In this document: in pieces, positions 44,817 to 53,359 of the stretch
Layout: the number at the start of each line of letters is the position of its first letter
Numbering within the stretch: position 1 is the stretch's first letter
Notes under the pieces: model-generated
What the model was told of the DNA's origin: nothing
The model's input: the letters and a program-made list of their open reading frames with translations, nothing else
The model's database searches: none
Translations under genes and position numbers: made by a program
Assembly (NCBI RefSeq): GCF_020193575.1
Contig: NZ_JADYVD010000046.1
Span: 1-64,000 of the forward strand
Direction of reading: 5' to 3'
Length of the DNA: 64,000 nt
From: Ensifer sp. IC4062
GTDB lineage: Bacteria; Pseudomonadota; Alphaproteobacteria; Rhizobiales; Rhizobiaceae

Positions 44817-44959
44817 AGGGCGGCATCACCGTTGCGCCTGCCCCGCACCCTCGGAAACCGCGGCGCATAACGCCGGGCGTCTGCGGACGCTCGATCCGCC
44901 GTCTCCCTCTTTTGCCTTTTTCACGGAGCAGAGAGGTAAAGTCATTCATACGAATTTCT

Positions 44960-44985
44960 GATCAATGCCCGAAAATCAATATTGG
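44960..44985. promoter_or_regulatory. Shared operator-like sequence, copy 1
   Basis: The 26 bp from 44960 to 44985 match the 26 bp at 48912-48937 at 18 positions. Conserved blocks are ATCAATG at the left and ATATTGG at the right (here AATATTGG). It lies 61 bp before the binding-protein start. A common regulator for both units is inferred. Confidence 0.5.
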
Positions 44986-45046
44986 AGCTCAGAACGGTGA
45001 GCGGCGCAATGTTGCCCAACCGACAAACACCAAAAAGGGGATCGCC

Positions 45047-46087
45047 ATGAAGTTCTCTGCATTCTGCACAGGCGTGCTCATCTTTGTGACCTTGGCTGCG
45101 AACAGCCGCGCCGAAACCCTCGTCGTCAACAGCTACGGCGGGCCATACGAACGGATCATTCGGGAGCGGATTATCACGCCCTTCGAGGCCGCATTCGGCA
45201 TTGACGTCGTCTACGATGCGGTCGGCTCGGCGGCCCAGGATTACGCGAAGATCAAGGCGACGAACGGCCGGCCCGGCTTCGACGTCGTCGTCATGACCGC
45301 GTCCCAATCGCTCGAAGGCTGCCGTGAAGGCCTGCTGATGGCGCTTTCACCGAAGAACGTGCCCAACCTCGCCCACCTGTCGCCAGCAATGGCCAGCGTT
45401 GCTGGACCGTGCGGCGCCGTCCACGAAGTACAATATCTCTCGCTGCTCTATCGGAAGGACAAGCTCGCGGACCCGCCGACCTCCTGGGCGGCGCTCGCGG
45501 ACGAGCGCCTGAAGGGCAAGATCATTCTGCCGACGTTTCAGAACACCATGGCAGCCTATCTTGTGGAGATCCTCTCCGTTGCCAATGGCGGCGATCTCCT
45601 CGACAACGTGGAACCCGGCTTCGAAGCGATGGCCGCACTCGCCAAACGATCAATCGGCTTCGAGCAGTCGTCCTCGATCATGGAGAACTACATCAAGGAT
45701 GGGCAGGTCTGGGCGATGCCGTTCTGGAACGGACGCGCGCAATTGCTCGTCGATAGCGGCCTGCCGGTCGACTATGTCCTCCCGAAGGAGGGCTCAATTC
45801 CTCTGATGGCGACCCTCAACGTGCCGAAGAATGCCGAGAACCGGCGGGCCGCGACGAAGTTCGTCAACTTCTTCCTCGAGAAGGCCAGCCAAGAGTCATG
45901 GGTTACCGGTTACAAGGTCGGCAGCGCAAGGACCGATATCGACGTACCGGCCGATATCCGCGCGAAACAGATCACCACCGAAGCAGATCTCAAAGCACTC
46001 CACCTGCCCGACCTCGCGGGTGTTGCCGCGCGGCTCTCCGCGTGGGGCGAGCGCTGGGAACGCGATGTTGTCGCTGCGGCGAACTGA
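45047..46087 (+). CDS. ABC transporter periplasmic binding protein, polyamine/opine type
   Basis: 346 aa. Signal peptide FCTGVLIFVTLAANSRAE, then the family 1 solute-binding fold: LVVNSYGGPYERIIRERIIT, DVVVMTASQSLEGCREGLLM and QVWAMPFWNGRAQLLVDSGL. It resembles PotD/PotF-like proteins, which bind polyamines, opines or small organic cations. AAGGGG precedes the ATG at 45047. First gene of a four-gene importer operon. The ligand is unknown but should be the substrate of the downstream enzymes. Confidence 0.9.
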   Translation: MKFSAFCTGVLIFVTLAANSRAETLVVNSYGGPYERIIRERIITPFEAAFGIDVVYDAVGSAAQDYAKIKATNGRPGFDVVVMTASQSLEGCREGLLMALSPKNVPNLAHLSPAMASVAGPCGAVHEVQYLSLLYRKDKLADPPTSWAALADERLKGKIILPTFQNTMAAYLVEILSVANGGDLLDNVEPGFEAMAALAKRSIGFEQSSSIMENYIKDGQVWAMPFWNGRAQLLVDSGLPVDYVLPKEGSIPLMATLNVPKNAENRRAATKFVNFFLEKASQESWVTGYKVGSARTDIDVPADIRAKQITTEADLKALHLPDLAGVAARLSAWGERWERDVVAAAN

Positions 46088-46095
46088 GGTGGATC

Positions 46096-46977
46096 ATGGC
46101 CGTAATCGCTCTCTCCACCTCGCAAAGTCCCGCGCGCAGGGACCTGTCCGTCAAGACATTCCTGCCCTTGATGGCACCGGCGATCGTCTTGGCGCTGTTC
46201 TTCGCGGTCCCGATGGGCATGATGATCGGCATCAGCTTTCAAAGCCGGGACGCGGGCGCCCTCACGCTTGCAAGCTATAGCCGCTTCGTCAACGACGGCC
46301 TGGTGCTTGTCGGCTTCGGGCGCACAGTTGTAATGTCCGGCCTCGTCGCCGTCTGCGTCACCGTTCTCGCCTATCCGCTTGCCTATTATCTGGCACGCTC
46401 GACCTCGCGCTGGCGGACGGTTGTCCTTGCGCTCGCCATTGCTCCGGAGCTCGCCGGCGTCGTGCTTCGCACCTATGGCTGGTTGATTATTCTCGATGAT
46501 CGCGGTTTCATCAATTCGGCGTTGATGTGGGTCGGGGTGATTTCCGAGCCGCTGCCTCTGTCGAAGAATCTCTTCGGCGTCGTCGTGGGGTTGACCCACG
46601 TCATCCTTCCATTTGGCGTCCTGTCGCTGCTGACGAGCCTTCAAGGCATCAGTCCGAATCTGGAGCGATCGGCGCAGATCCTCGGCGCATCCCGGCTCGC
46701 AGTCATCCGGCATATCGTACTGCCCCTCTCAGTCCCCGGCATCATAAGCTCATTGCTGGTCGGCTTCACGATGGCCGCAAGCGCCTATGCGACGCCGGCG
46801 CTTCTCGGTGGCGCAGGGTTCAAGGTGATGGCCACCATGGTCTACGAGCAGGTCCTCTTCTATCTCGACTGGCCGTTCGCTGCGGTGATGGCGAACGTTC
46901 TCCTCATCCTGATGCTAGGTGTCGCGTTCGTCGGTTCCCGGATCGAGTCGCGCCTCAACCAAAATCTCCACCTTTAG
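46096..46977 (+). CDS. ABC transporter permease (PotB-like)
   Basis: 293 aa with six membrane helices. The EAA-type loop that contacts the ATPase is SAQILGASRLAVIRHIVLPL. It starts 8 bp after the binding-protein stop with a GAGGTGG site. Inner-membrane subunit that forms the channel with the next gene product. Confidence 0.9.
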   Translation: MAVIALSTSQSPARRDLSVKTFLPLMAPAIVLALFFAVPMGMMIGISFQSRDAGALTLASYSRFVNDGLVLVGFGRTVVMSGLVAVCVTVLAYPLAYYLARSTSRWRTVVLALAIAPELAGVVLRTYGWLIILDDRGFINSALMWVGVISEPLPLSKNLFGVVVGLTHVILPFGVLSLLTSLQGISPNLERSAQILGASRLAVIRHIVLPLSVPGIISSLLVGFTMAASAYATPALLGGAGFKVMATMVYEQVLFYLDWPFAAVMANVLLILMLGVAFVGSRIESRLNQNLHL

Positions 46978-46992
46978 TCTCAGGAGGCTTCG

Positions 46993-47796
46993 ATGAACCG
47001 CTTGCTTGCGATCCTGTTCAAGATATCCCTCGCCGCCATCCTTGCTTTCATCACCCTCCCTCTTCTCGTCGTCATCGCGGCCTCGGTCAGCCCCACCCCG
47101 GCCGTCACCTTCCGGCCAAGCGACTGGACGCTCGGCTGGTACGCGGCACTTTGGGACAGCCGTTGGCTCGACCCCTTTTTATTGAGCGTCAAGCTTGCCG
47201 CTACGGTCTCCGTCGCAAGCGGCGTGCTCGGCGCCCTTGGAGCCTATAGCGTCGCGTACGCGAAATGTCCGGGGCACACCGCGATCATGTCCTTCCTCCT
47301 GTCGCCCATGTCAGTTCCGCAGATCGTAAAGGGTGTGGCGATCGTTCTTTTCCTGTCTTCGGCCGGGCTCTTCAACCTGCTGGGCACGCCGGGCCTCGTC
47401 GTCGCCCATATCGTCCTCACGCTTCCCTTTGTCGTGCGCATGGCGGCAACCGCGATGTTTAATTTCGACAAGAGGCTTGATCGCGCCGCACGCATTCTCG
47501 GAGCCGGCCCGGCACAGAGGATACGATATGTGCTCCTGCCTCTTATCCGCTCCGGCCTGTTCTCCGGGATGACCTTTGCCTTCATCCTTTCGTTCAACAA
47601 CATCCCGATCTCGGTCTTTCTGGTGAAACCCGGTCAGACGACGCTTCCGATCACCGTCATCAACCACCTCGAATACAGCCTGGACCCGGTGCTCGCGGCC
47701 GTAAACGTCGCGTCGCTCCTCTTCATCCTCGGCGCCATCCTTCTCTTCGAAAAGATCGGCGGTTTCTCCGCCCAGTTCCACGGAGGTAGCAAATGA
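46993..47796 (+). CDS. ABC transporter permease (PotC-like)
   Basis: 267 aa with six membrane helices. The EAA loop is AARILGAGPAQRIRYVLLPL. It begins 15 bp after the first permease and overlaps the ATPase gene by 4 bp (ATGA). Second channel subunit of the importer. Confidence 0.9.
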   Translation: MNRLLAILFKISLAAILAFITLPLLVVIAASVSPTPAVTFRPSDWTLGWYAALWDSRWLDPFLLSVKLAATVSVASGVLGALGAYSVAYAKCPGHTAIMSFLLSPMSVPQIVKGVAIVLFLSSAGLFNLLGTPGLVVAHIVLTLPFVVRMAATAMFNFDKRLDRAARILGAGPAQRIRYVLLPLIRSGLFSGMTFAFILSFNNIPISVFLVKPGQTTLPITVINHLEYSLDPVLAAVNVASLLFILGAILLFEKIGGFSAQFHGGSK

Positions 47797-48890
47797 GCAC
47801 CATCGATATCGAACTCCATTCCGTCAGTAAGAAGTTCGGCGCGAACCGCATCGTCAAGAACGTCAATTTGTCCATTCCGAAGGGAAAGTTCGTCAGCATT
47901 CTCGGCCCGTCGGGTTGCGGAAAGACGACGACACTGAACATGATCGCAGGATTCGAAAGCCCTACAAGCGGAGAGATTCGGATCCGCGGGCGGGACCAGA
48001 ACGGCGTTCCGCCGGAGGCTCGCAAGATTGGGCTCGTCTTTCAGAACTACGCACTGTTTCCGCATATGACCGTCGCAGAAAATGTCGGATTTGGCCTCAA
48101 AATGCAGGGCCGGTCCCGCCAAGAAATCGCTGCCGGGACCAAGCGTGCCTTAAAAAGCGTTCGCCTCGAAGGCTTCGAGAACCGTTACCCGAAGGAACTG
48201 TCGGGCGGCCAACAACAGAGAGTCGCGGTCGCCCGAGCCATTGCGCCCTCCCCGTCCGTGCTGCTCCTCGACGAGCCGCTCTCCAACCTCGACCTCAAGC
48301 TCCGGGAGGCCATGCGCGTCGAGTTGAAGGAGATCCAGCAGGATCTCGGCATGACCTTCGTCTATGTCACCCACGATCAGGAGGAGGCGATGGCGATGTC
48401 CGATCGGATCATCGTCATGCAGGGTGGAGTCGTCGCCCAAGAAGGGGCGCCTGCGGATATATACGGCCGACCAAGAACTTCGTTCGTGGCGGATTTCATC
48501 GGCAAGTCTAACATCCTCCCGATTTCCGACGTCGGCGATGCCGAAACCGGTAATGGAAGCTTGAGGGTACTCCTGGAAGCGGCAGGCGTGCCGATCATGG
48601 CCGCGCCGATGCCGGGCCTCGGTCCCGACAAGGCCCGTTTCTGCTGCATCAGACCGGAAGCCGTCAGGCTCGCCGACGCGGCAGGGGCTTTGGACGAACC
48701 TGCGAACCTCCTAACGGGAACCATCCAGAAGGTCGTTAACCTTGGCGCCTATCTCGAGGCGTGGCTGCTGGTGGATGGCGGGATCACGCTGAAATCGATG
48801 ATCCGCTCCACCCGCCTCGACAAGCTTGTTGTCGGCCGCCGCGTCGAACTGGCGATCGCCCACGCCGCGGTTCAACTGCTGGAGGAGTAA
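47793..48890 (+). CDS. ABC transporter ATP-binding protein (PotA-like)
   Basis: 365 aa. Walker A LGPSGCGKTTTLNMIAGF, signature LSGGQQQRVAVARAI, Walker B SVLLLDEPLSNLDLKLRE and the switch His in TFVYVTHDQEEAM. A C-terminal TOBE-like domain (FCCIRPEAVRLADAAG) is present, as in PotA/UgpC-type ATPases. It powers the importer made of the three genes before it. Confidence 0.95.
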   Translation: MSTIDIELHSVSKKFGANRIVKNVNLSIPKGKFVSILGPSGCGKTTTLNMIAGFESPTSGEIRIRGRDQNGVPPEARKIGLVFQNYALFPHMTVAENVGFGLKMQGRSRQEIAAGTKRALKSVRLEGFENRYPKELSGGQQQRVAVARAIAPSPSVLLLDEPLSNLDLKLREAMRVELKEIQQDLGMTFVYVTHDQEEAMAMSDRIIVMQGGVVAQEGAPADIYGRPRTSFVADFIGKSNILPISDVGDAETGNGSLRVLLEAAGVPIMAAPMPGLGPDKARFCCIRPEAVRLADAAGALDEPANLLTGTIQKVVNLGAYLEAWLLVDGGITLKSMIRSTRLDKLVVGRRVELAIAHAAVQLLEE

Positions 48891-48911
48891 CGCTAATTAA
48901 TATGGCTTTCG

Positions 48912-48937
48912 TATCAATGAAGATAAATTGATATTGG
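48912..48937. promoter_or_regulatory. Shared operator-like sequence, copy 2
   Basis: Matches copy 1 at 44960-44985. It also holds an inverted repeat TATCAA (48912-48917) and TTGATA (48928-48933) with a 10-bp spacer. It lies in the 121-bp gap before the dioxygenase gene, 74 bp from the start. Confidence 0.5.
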
Positions 48938-49011
48938 CTTCATCATAACTCTCCCCGCTAAATTCAATGTGGTCCCGAGCCCGGGATTCCACACGGAGGC
49001 AAGAGATACCT

Positions 49012-49872
49012 ATGAACACGAGAGTTTCGGCAATCCAGAACGAGAGCAATGTCTGCGCGGACATCGTCGGTTTCGACTTTTCCAACTACGACGATGCGGA
49101 CATCACCGCGGTCCGATCCTACTGGCTGCAATACGGAGTCATCCGCTTTCGGGGCGCCCACATTACCGACCAGCAGCAGGTGGATTTCTCCCGGCACTTC
49201 GGCGACTTTGTCATTCATCCGAAGCAGTTGCAGGAAGGCGGGCATCCGACACACAGTGAGATCCTGGTCATCAGCAATGTGATGACCGACGGGAAACCAA
49301 GCGGCGCGCTCGGAAACAGCGAGGCAACGTGGCACACGGATACCTGGTTCTACGAACGTCCGCCGGCCGGCGCCATTCTTCGAGCGATCGAAGTCCCCCC
49401 GTCCGGTGGCGACACCTATTTCCTGTCGACCTACCGCGCGTACGACACGCTTCCCGAAGAGCTGCGCAAGACCATCGACGGACGGCAAATCTTCTTCCAG
49501 AACGTCTATGACAAGACCGGCAAGCTGCGCCTCGGGAAATCCGAACCGAAAAGTGCTGACTTTCGCGAATGGAGCGGTATCGTCCATCCGCTGGTAAGGA
49601 CCCATGCGGAGACGGGCCGCAAGGCGCTCTATCTTGGGGGAACGCCCGAAGGCTCGTGGATCGTCGGCATGCCGCTCGATGAAAGCAACGACCTGATTGC
49701 GAAGCTTTGGGAGCACACCACCGGCGCGTCCGAGATCTTCATTCAGAAATGGGACGTCGGCGACATCGTCATGTGGGACAACCGCTGCACGATGCATCGG
49801 CGCGACTCGTTCGACCCGAACACCATTCGCATCATGCACCGGACAACGACCTCGGGCGAACGCCCGGTTTGA
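49012..49872 (+). CDS. TauD/TfdA-family Fe(II)/2-oxoglutarate dioxygenase
   Basis: 286 aa. The iron ligands are His and Asp in EATWHTDTWFYE and the distal His in RCTMHRRDSFD; RIMHRTTTSGE holds the Arg that binds 2-oxoglutarate. Family members hydroxylate taurine, phenoxy acids, trimethyllysine, betaines and other amines, often leading to C-N or C-S cleavage. GGAGG precedes the ATG. It begins the enzyme block of the catabolic island and probably attacks the imported compound first, though the substrate is unknown. Confidence 0.92.
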   Translation: MNTRVSAIQNESNVCADIVGFDFSNYDDADITAVRSYWLQYGVIRFRGAHITDQQQVDFSRHFGDFVIHPKQLQEGGHPTHSEILVISNVMTDGKPSGALGNSEATWHTDTWFYERPPAGAILRAIEVPPSGGDTYFLSTYRAYDTLPEELRKTIDGRQIFFQNVYDKTGKLRLGKSEPKSADFREWSGIVHPLVRTHAETGRKALYLGGTPEGSWIVGMPLDESNDLIAKLWEHTTGASEIFIQKWDVGDIVMWDNRCTMHRRDSFDPNTIRIMHRTTTSGERPV

Positions 49873-49903
49873 GCGGCGGCGATGGAGATCGGAGCTTTGT
49901 CGG

Positions 49904-50554
49904 ATGATTGAACCATATCGCATTGGAAAGCAGCCCAAGGCAATTCCGGAAGCGCTGCCGGGCCTCCTCCAGGAGGTCGAAACCGCAACGATCGGCCATT
50001 TCGAATATGTCGGCTTCGTCGGAGCGGAGATCACACCGGTCTTCCCGGCAAAGGCAATCGGAACGGCCACGACAGTGGCCGCACCCGGCCGCGAGGGAGC
50101 GGTCGTCTACAAAGCCATCGATCTTCTGCGCCCGGGGGATGTACTCGTCATCTCACGGGTCGACCGCGACGACGTCGCCTGCGTCGGCGGCGGCGTCGTT
50201 GCCGCCGCCAGGGCGCGGGGCGCTGTTGCCGTCATCGTTGACGGCCCTTGCACCGACATTGAGGAAATCCGGACCAGCCGATTCCCGGTCTGGTGTCGCG
50301 GCGTCTCGTCCAAGACCACCAGCCGCCGGCATCTGATCGGTGGCGCCATTAATGTTCCAGTCGCCTGCGGCGGCGCGGCCGTCCTGCCCGGCTATGCGGT
50401 CCTGGCGGACGCCGAAGGCGTGTTCGTCGCCTCACCGTCGCATATGCGCCGGGTCGCCGAGGCGGCGCTCGAACGTCAGCGTCGTTCCCTGCAACTTCGA
50501 CCCTACCTGGAAGCAGGTCATTCCATATTCGATCTGGATAGGATTGCCTCATGA
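49904..50554 (+). CDS. RraA-like / HMG-aldolase-fold protein
   Basis: 216 aa. The fold appears in GTATTVAAPGREGAVVYKAI, LLRPGDVLVISRVDRDDVAC and AVAVIVDGPCTDIEEIRTSR. Classical members have VDGxxRD, where Arg binds pyruvate and Asp the metal. Here the Arg position is Thr while the Asp is kept, so aldolase chemistry is doubtful. A different lyase or decarboxylase role is possible. It overlaps the nitrilase-family gene by 4 bp. Confidence 0.85.
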   Translation: MIEPYRIGKQPKAIPEALPGLLQEVETATIGHFEYVGFVGAEITPVFPAKAIGTATTVAAPGREGAVVYKAIDLLRPGDVLVISRVDRDDVACVGGGVVAAARARGAVAVIVDGPCTDIEEIRTSRFPVWCRGVSSKTTSRRHLIGGAINVPVACGGAAVLPGYAVLADAEGVFVASPSHMRRVAEAALERQRRSLQLRPYLEAGHSIFDLDRIAS

Positions 50555-51447
50555 AAATTTCCCTCATACAGATGAATTCCCAGCCTGATCGAGAGCTCAA
50601 CCTGCGTGCGGCCGAAACCTTGATGCTTCAGGCAATCGAGCGTGATGCACCGAACCTCATCGTGCTTCCGGAGCATTTCGACTGGTCCGGGGGAACGGCC
50701 GCGGAGAAACTCGCGGCAGCCGATCGCATGCCGGGCGGCGAGGCCTATCGAATGCTGCAGGATTTCGCGGCCCGCTATGGCGTCTGGATCCATGGCGGCA
50801 GTTTGCTCGAAAGCATCGACGACAGCCCAAGAATATACAACACGACGGTCGTTTTTGACCCGCAGGGCAATGAAGTCGGCCGCTATCGCAAGATTCACCT
50901 GTTCGACATTGAGGCGCCCGATGGCAAAATCTATCGCGAATCCGAGACCGTAGCAGGTGGAGAGAGGCTCTTTGTCTATGAAGCGCACGGTTTCACGATC
51001 GGTTGCGCGATCTGCTACGATCTTCGCTTCCCTAGGCTTTTCGATGCCCTGTCGAGCGCGAATGTGGATGTCGTCATTCTGCCGGCGGCCTTCACGCTGC
51101 AGACCGGCAAGGATCACTGGGAGGTCCTGTGCCGCGCTCGCGCCATCGAACACCAAGTATATTTCGTCGCCTGCGGACAGTGGGGCAGCTACCCGGCGGC
51201 CGACGGAGATCGGCGGTTCACCTACGGCAATTCGCTTGTCTGCGACCCCTGGGGACAGATCATCGCCCGCGCCGTCGATCAGGTGGGTACTGTTTCCGCG
51301 TGGATCGACCGCGGCCGCGTTGAGGCTGTCCGAAAACTCATTCCTTGCACACGTCACAAAGTCTCCTTCGCGGGTCTCCAACGCAAGCCTCGACGCTGTG
51401 GCTCTAGCGATGACTGCGAATGTTCGGCTTGCGGACTCCACGAATGA
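50551..51447 (+). CDS. Nitrilase-superfamily carbon-nitrogen hydrolase
   Basis: 298 aa. The catalytic triad is Glu41 (IVLPEHFDW), Lys114 (RYRKIHLFD) and Cys155 (CAICYDLRFP). The group is that of omega-amidase/Nit-type amidases, which hydrolyse amides such as 2-oxoglutaramate or deaminated glutathione. The family core ends at VRKLIPCTRHKV; the last 27 residues, with four Cys, are an unusual tail. Its ATG overlaps the RraA-like stop (ATGA). It probably releases ammonia from an amide intermediate. Confidence 0.92.
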   Translation: MKISLIQMNSQPDRELNLRAAETLMLQAIERDAPNLIVLPEHFDWSGGTAAEKLAAADRMPGGEAYRMLQDFAARYGVWIHGGSLLESIDDSPRIYNTTVVFDPQGNEVGRYRKIHLFDIEAPDGKIYRESETVAGGERLFVYEAHGFTIGCAICYDLRFPRLFDALSSANVDVVILPAAFTLQTGKDHWEVLCRARAIEHQVYFVACGQWGSYPAADGDRRFTYGNSLVCDPWGQIIARAVDQVGTVSAWIDRGRVEAVRKLIPCTRHKVSFAGLQRKPRRCGSSDDCECSACGLHE

Positions 51448-52239
51448 ACCGTCGAAATTCCAGTTCTACCAGTCGCAAGGCAGACGATCCGCCTTGAAGA
51501 TAGGCGGCGGCCGATCTCCATCGTCAGACCCCGGTGAATACATCGTCGAGGAAGGACTTCCACGCCTTTCGCGCGACGCGTCGATAAGGGGTCAGGCTCT
51601 GCGTCCTCGTTTCGATCGGCTGCCTGCATGGCGCCCATTAAACGCCGGTTGCCGGCATGCTGAAGATTTGCAATCAACCGGCCGCGTGCTGCGATCAGCC
51701 GCCCTGGCCAAGAAACCGACGCCGCGGGAGCCGCCTTTGTCAGGGCGCCCATGATCAATGGACTCGACTTCGGCGACACCTACGAGAAGGGCTACTGTCA
51801 TGGGCGGCCGCGTCGTCGATGACGAAGCTGACACGGTGCTCGGGCGGCGAGTTCCCCGAAGCAGTGCTCTTCGGCTATGAGGTCAGTGGCCGCGTCGTAA
51901 CTCGCTCAATCACACGCAATCCAAGTCTTCGGCGCGGCAGTCGCGAAGTTGATGTGCGTCGAGGTAACACAAGCGGCGCATGCGCTCGCGCTGCTCGCCG
52001 TAACGCGCCAGTCGCCCCATCAGAAATGTCAGTATTTCATCATCGCGTCACGAACGCATAAACGATATCTCACAACACACGGAGAGTTTCACTCACCAGA
52101 TTGAAGCAGTTCCTTCCAGACTCGAAAGCGTTGCTTTGAAGGAACAGAAATATATCCTGATCTTTCCTTTACCTGTCCCGTTCCGAATGTGAAATTGTCT
52201 GACGCCACCTGACGTTGCACATAACCACGGAGAGCGGCG
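51448..52239. other. 792-bp intergenic region inside the catabolic island
   Basis: Apart from the possible 36-codon gene at 51910-52020, I see no gene with a family match. The promoter of the cyclodeaminase-family gene should lie near its right end. The size is unusual inside an otherwise tight cluster and suggests a deletion or former insertion. Confidence 0.4.
51910..52020 (-). CDS. Possible DUF1127-like small protein
   Basis: 36 codons on the minus strand: MGRLARYGEQRERMRRLCYL, then DAHQLRDCRAEDLDCV. The pattern, basic helix followed by L-D-x-x-L-R-D, recalls the DUF1127/YjiS family of small alphaproteobacterial proteins. No convincing ribosome site precedes the ATG, so it may be a remnant. 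Confidence 0.3.
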   Translation of the reverse strand: MGRLARYGEQRERMRRLCYLDAHQLRDCRAEDLDCV

Positions 52240-53331
52240 ATGGATGAAATGCCCCGGTATTTTTCACTTGCCGAAATGAAGCGTCGAGGCGTTCGCCTCG
52301 ACCCGAGCGATCTCCATCGCGCCGCCAAGGAGGCTTGGTCCGACATACGTCAGGGACGAGCCCATGGCTTGAAGTCCGTCCTTTCCTTCAACGAGGCCGA
52401 GCTGTGGAGACAACGCCAGTTCGAAGATTACCGCAATGCGTTGAACGGCGAGCGATTGGGCTGGAAACTCTCGGCGCTATCCGGCGTCGGGAGGCGTTAT
52501 GCCGCCGTCAAAATCGTGGGCGCCAATGCAATAAACAGACATCTGGGTCAGCCACGTTCGACCTCGACAATCCTGCTGCTCGACAGTTTCACCTTGCGCC
52601 CCCTTTGCGTAATGGACGGGACGGAGCTATCCGCGGCGCGAACGGCCACCTATGCCTCAATGGCGCTTGAGCTCTTCTTCTCCCAGCCGACTGAACTTTC
52701 TGTCTTTCTTTTCGGAGCGGGCCCCATTGCCGAACAGATCGTGAAAGTGTTCGGCCATTTCGGAACCGGCATCATCTCCAAGATCTACGTTCGCAGCCGA
52801 TCCGGAGTTTCGGCGCGCAGGCTCGTCGAGGGTTTGGCCACAACTCATGAAATTCCGCTTGAAGCAGTTGAGGACAACCGAATGCTGCGAGATTGCCGCT
52901 TCGTGATCACCGCCTCCAACTCCAACGCGCCCGTCTATCAAATGGAAGACATAAGTCCGAATGCCGTCGTGCTGCATCTTGGCGGAGACGAGACGCCGGC
53001 CGGCTATATCCAACATGTCCTCCGGACAGGGGTGGCACTGTGCGACGACATTTCCATGGTTTCACGGCGAAACTCGCAAAGTCTGGCCCTCTATTTTTCG
53101 CGCATGGGCTCTACGCTGGAGCAGCTTGGCCCGGCGCTCGGTGTGAAGAGCATAAAGGACTGCTTTGACACCAGCCTCGTGGCGGAAGGACCGATTCTTG
53201 TGACCTGCGTCGGCCTGCCGGTGCTCGATCTCTACGTTGCCGCTCATGTCTATGAAACGTGGCTGAGGCCTGACGCCGAGATGGCGCCGTCCGCTCAGGT
53301 TTCCGGCGCCGCTGGAGCGCCAATAGCCTGA
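52240..53331 (+). CDS. Ornithine cyclodeaminase / mu-crystallin family enzyme
   Basis: 363 aa. Family marks are RYAAVKIVGANAINRHLGQP, LLDSFTLRPLCVMDGTELSA and a Rossmann NAD(P)-binding stretch LSVFLFGAGPIAEQIVKVF. Members include ornithine cyclodeaminase, alanine dehydrogenase, ketimine reductase and opine-type enzymes. GGAGAGC precedes the ATG. Within this island it could reduce or deaminate an imine intermediate; the exact reaction is unknown. It is followed 28 bp later by the MmgE/PrpD gene. Confidence 0.9.
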   Translation: MDEMPRYFSLAEMKRRGVRLDPSDLHRAAKEAWSDIRQGRAHGLKSVLSFNEAELWRQRQFEDYRNALNGERLGWKLSALSGVGRRYAAVKIVGANAINRHLGQPRSTSTILLLDSFTLRPLCVMDGTELSAARTATYASMALELFFSQPTELSVFLFGAGPIAEQIVKVFGHFGTGIISKIYVRSRSGVSARRLVEGLATTHEIPLEAVEDNRMLRDCRFVITASNSNAPVYQMEDISPNAVVLHLGGDETPAGYIQHVLRTGVALCDDISMVSRRNSQSLALYFSRMGSTLEQLGPALGVKSIKDCFDTSLVAEGPILVTCVGLPVLDLYVAAHVYETWLRPDAEMAPSAQVSGAAGAPIA

Positions 53332-53359
53332 CGTTCAACTCGTGCCGGAGGGGACATAC

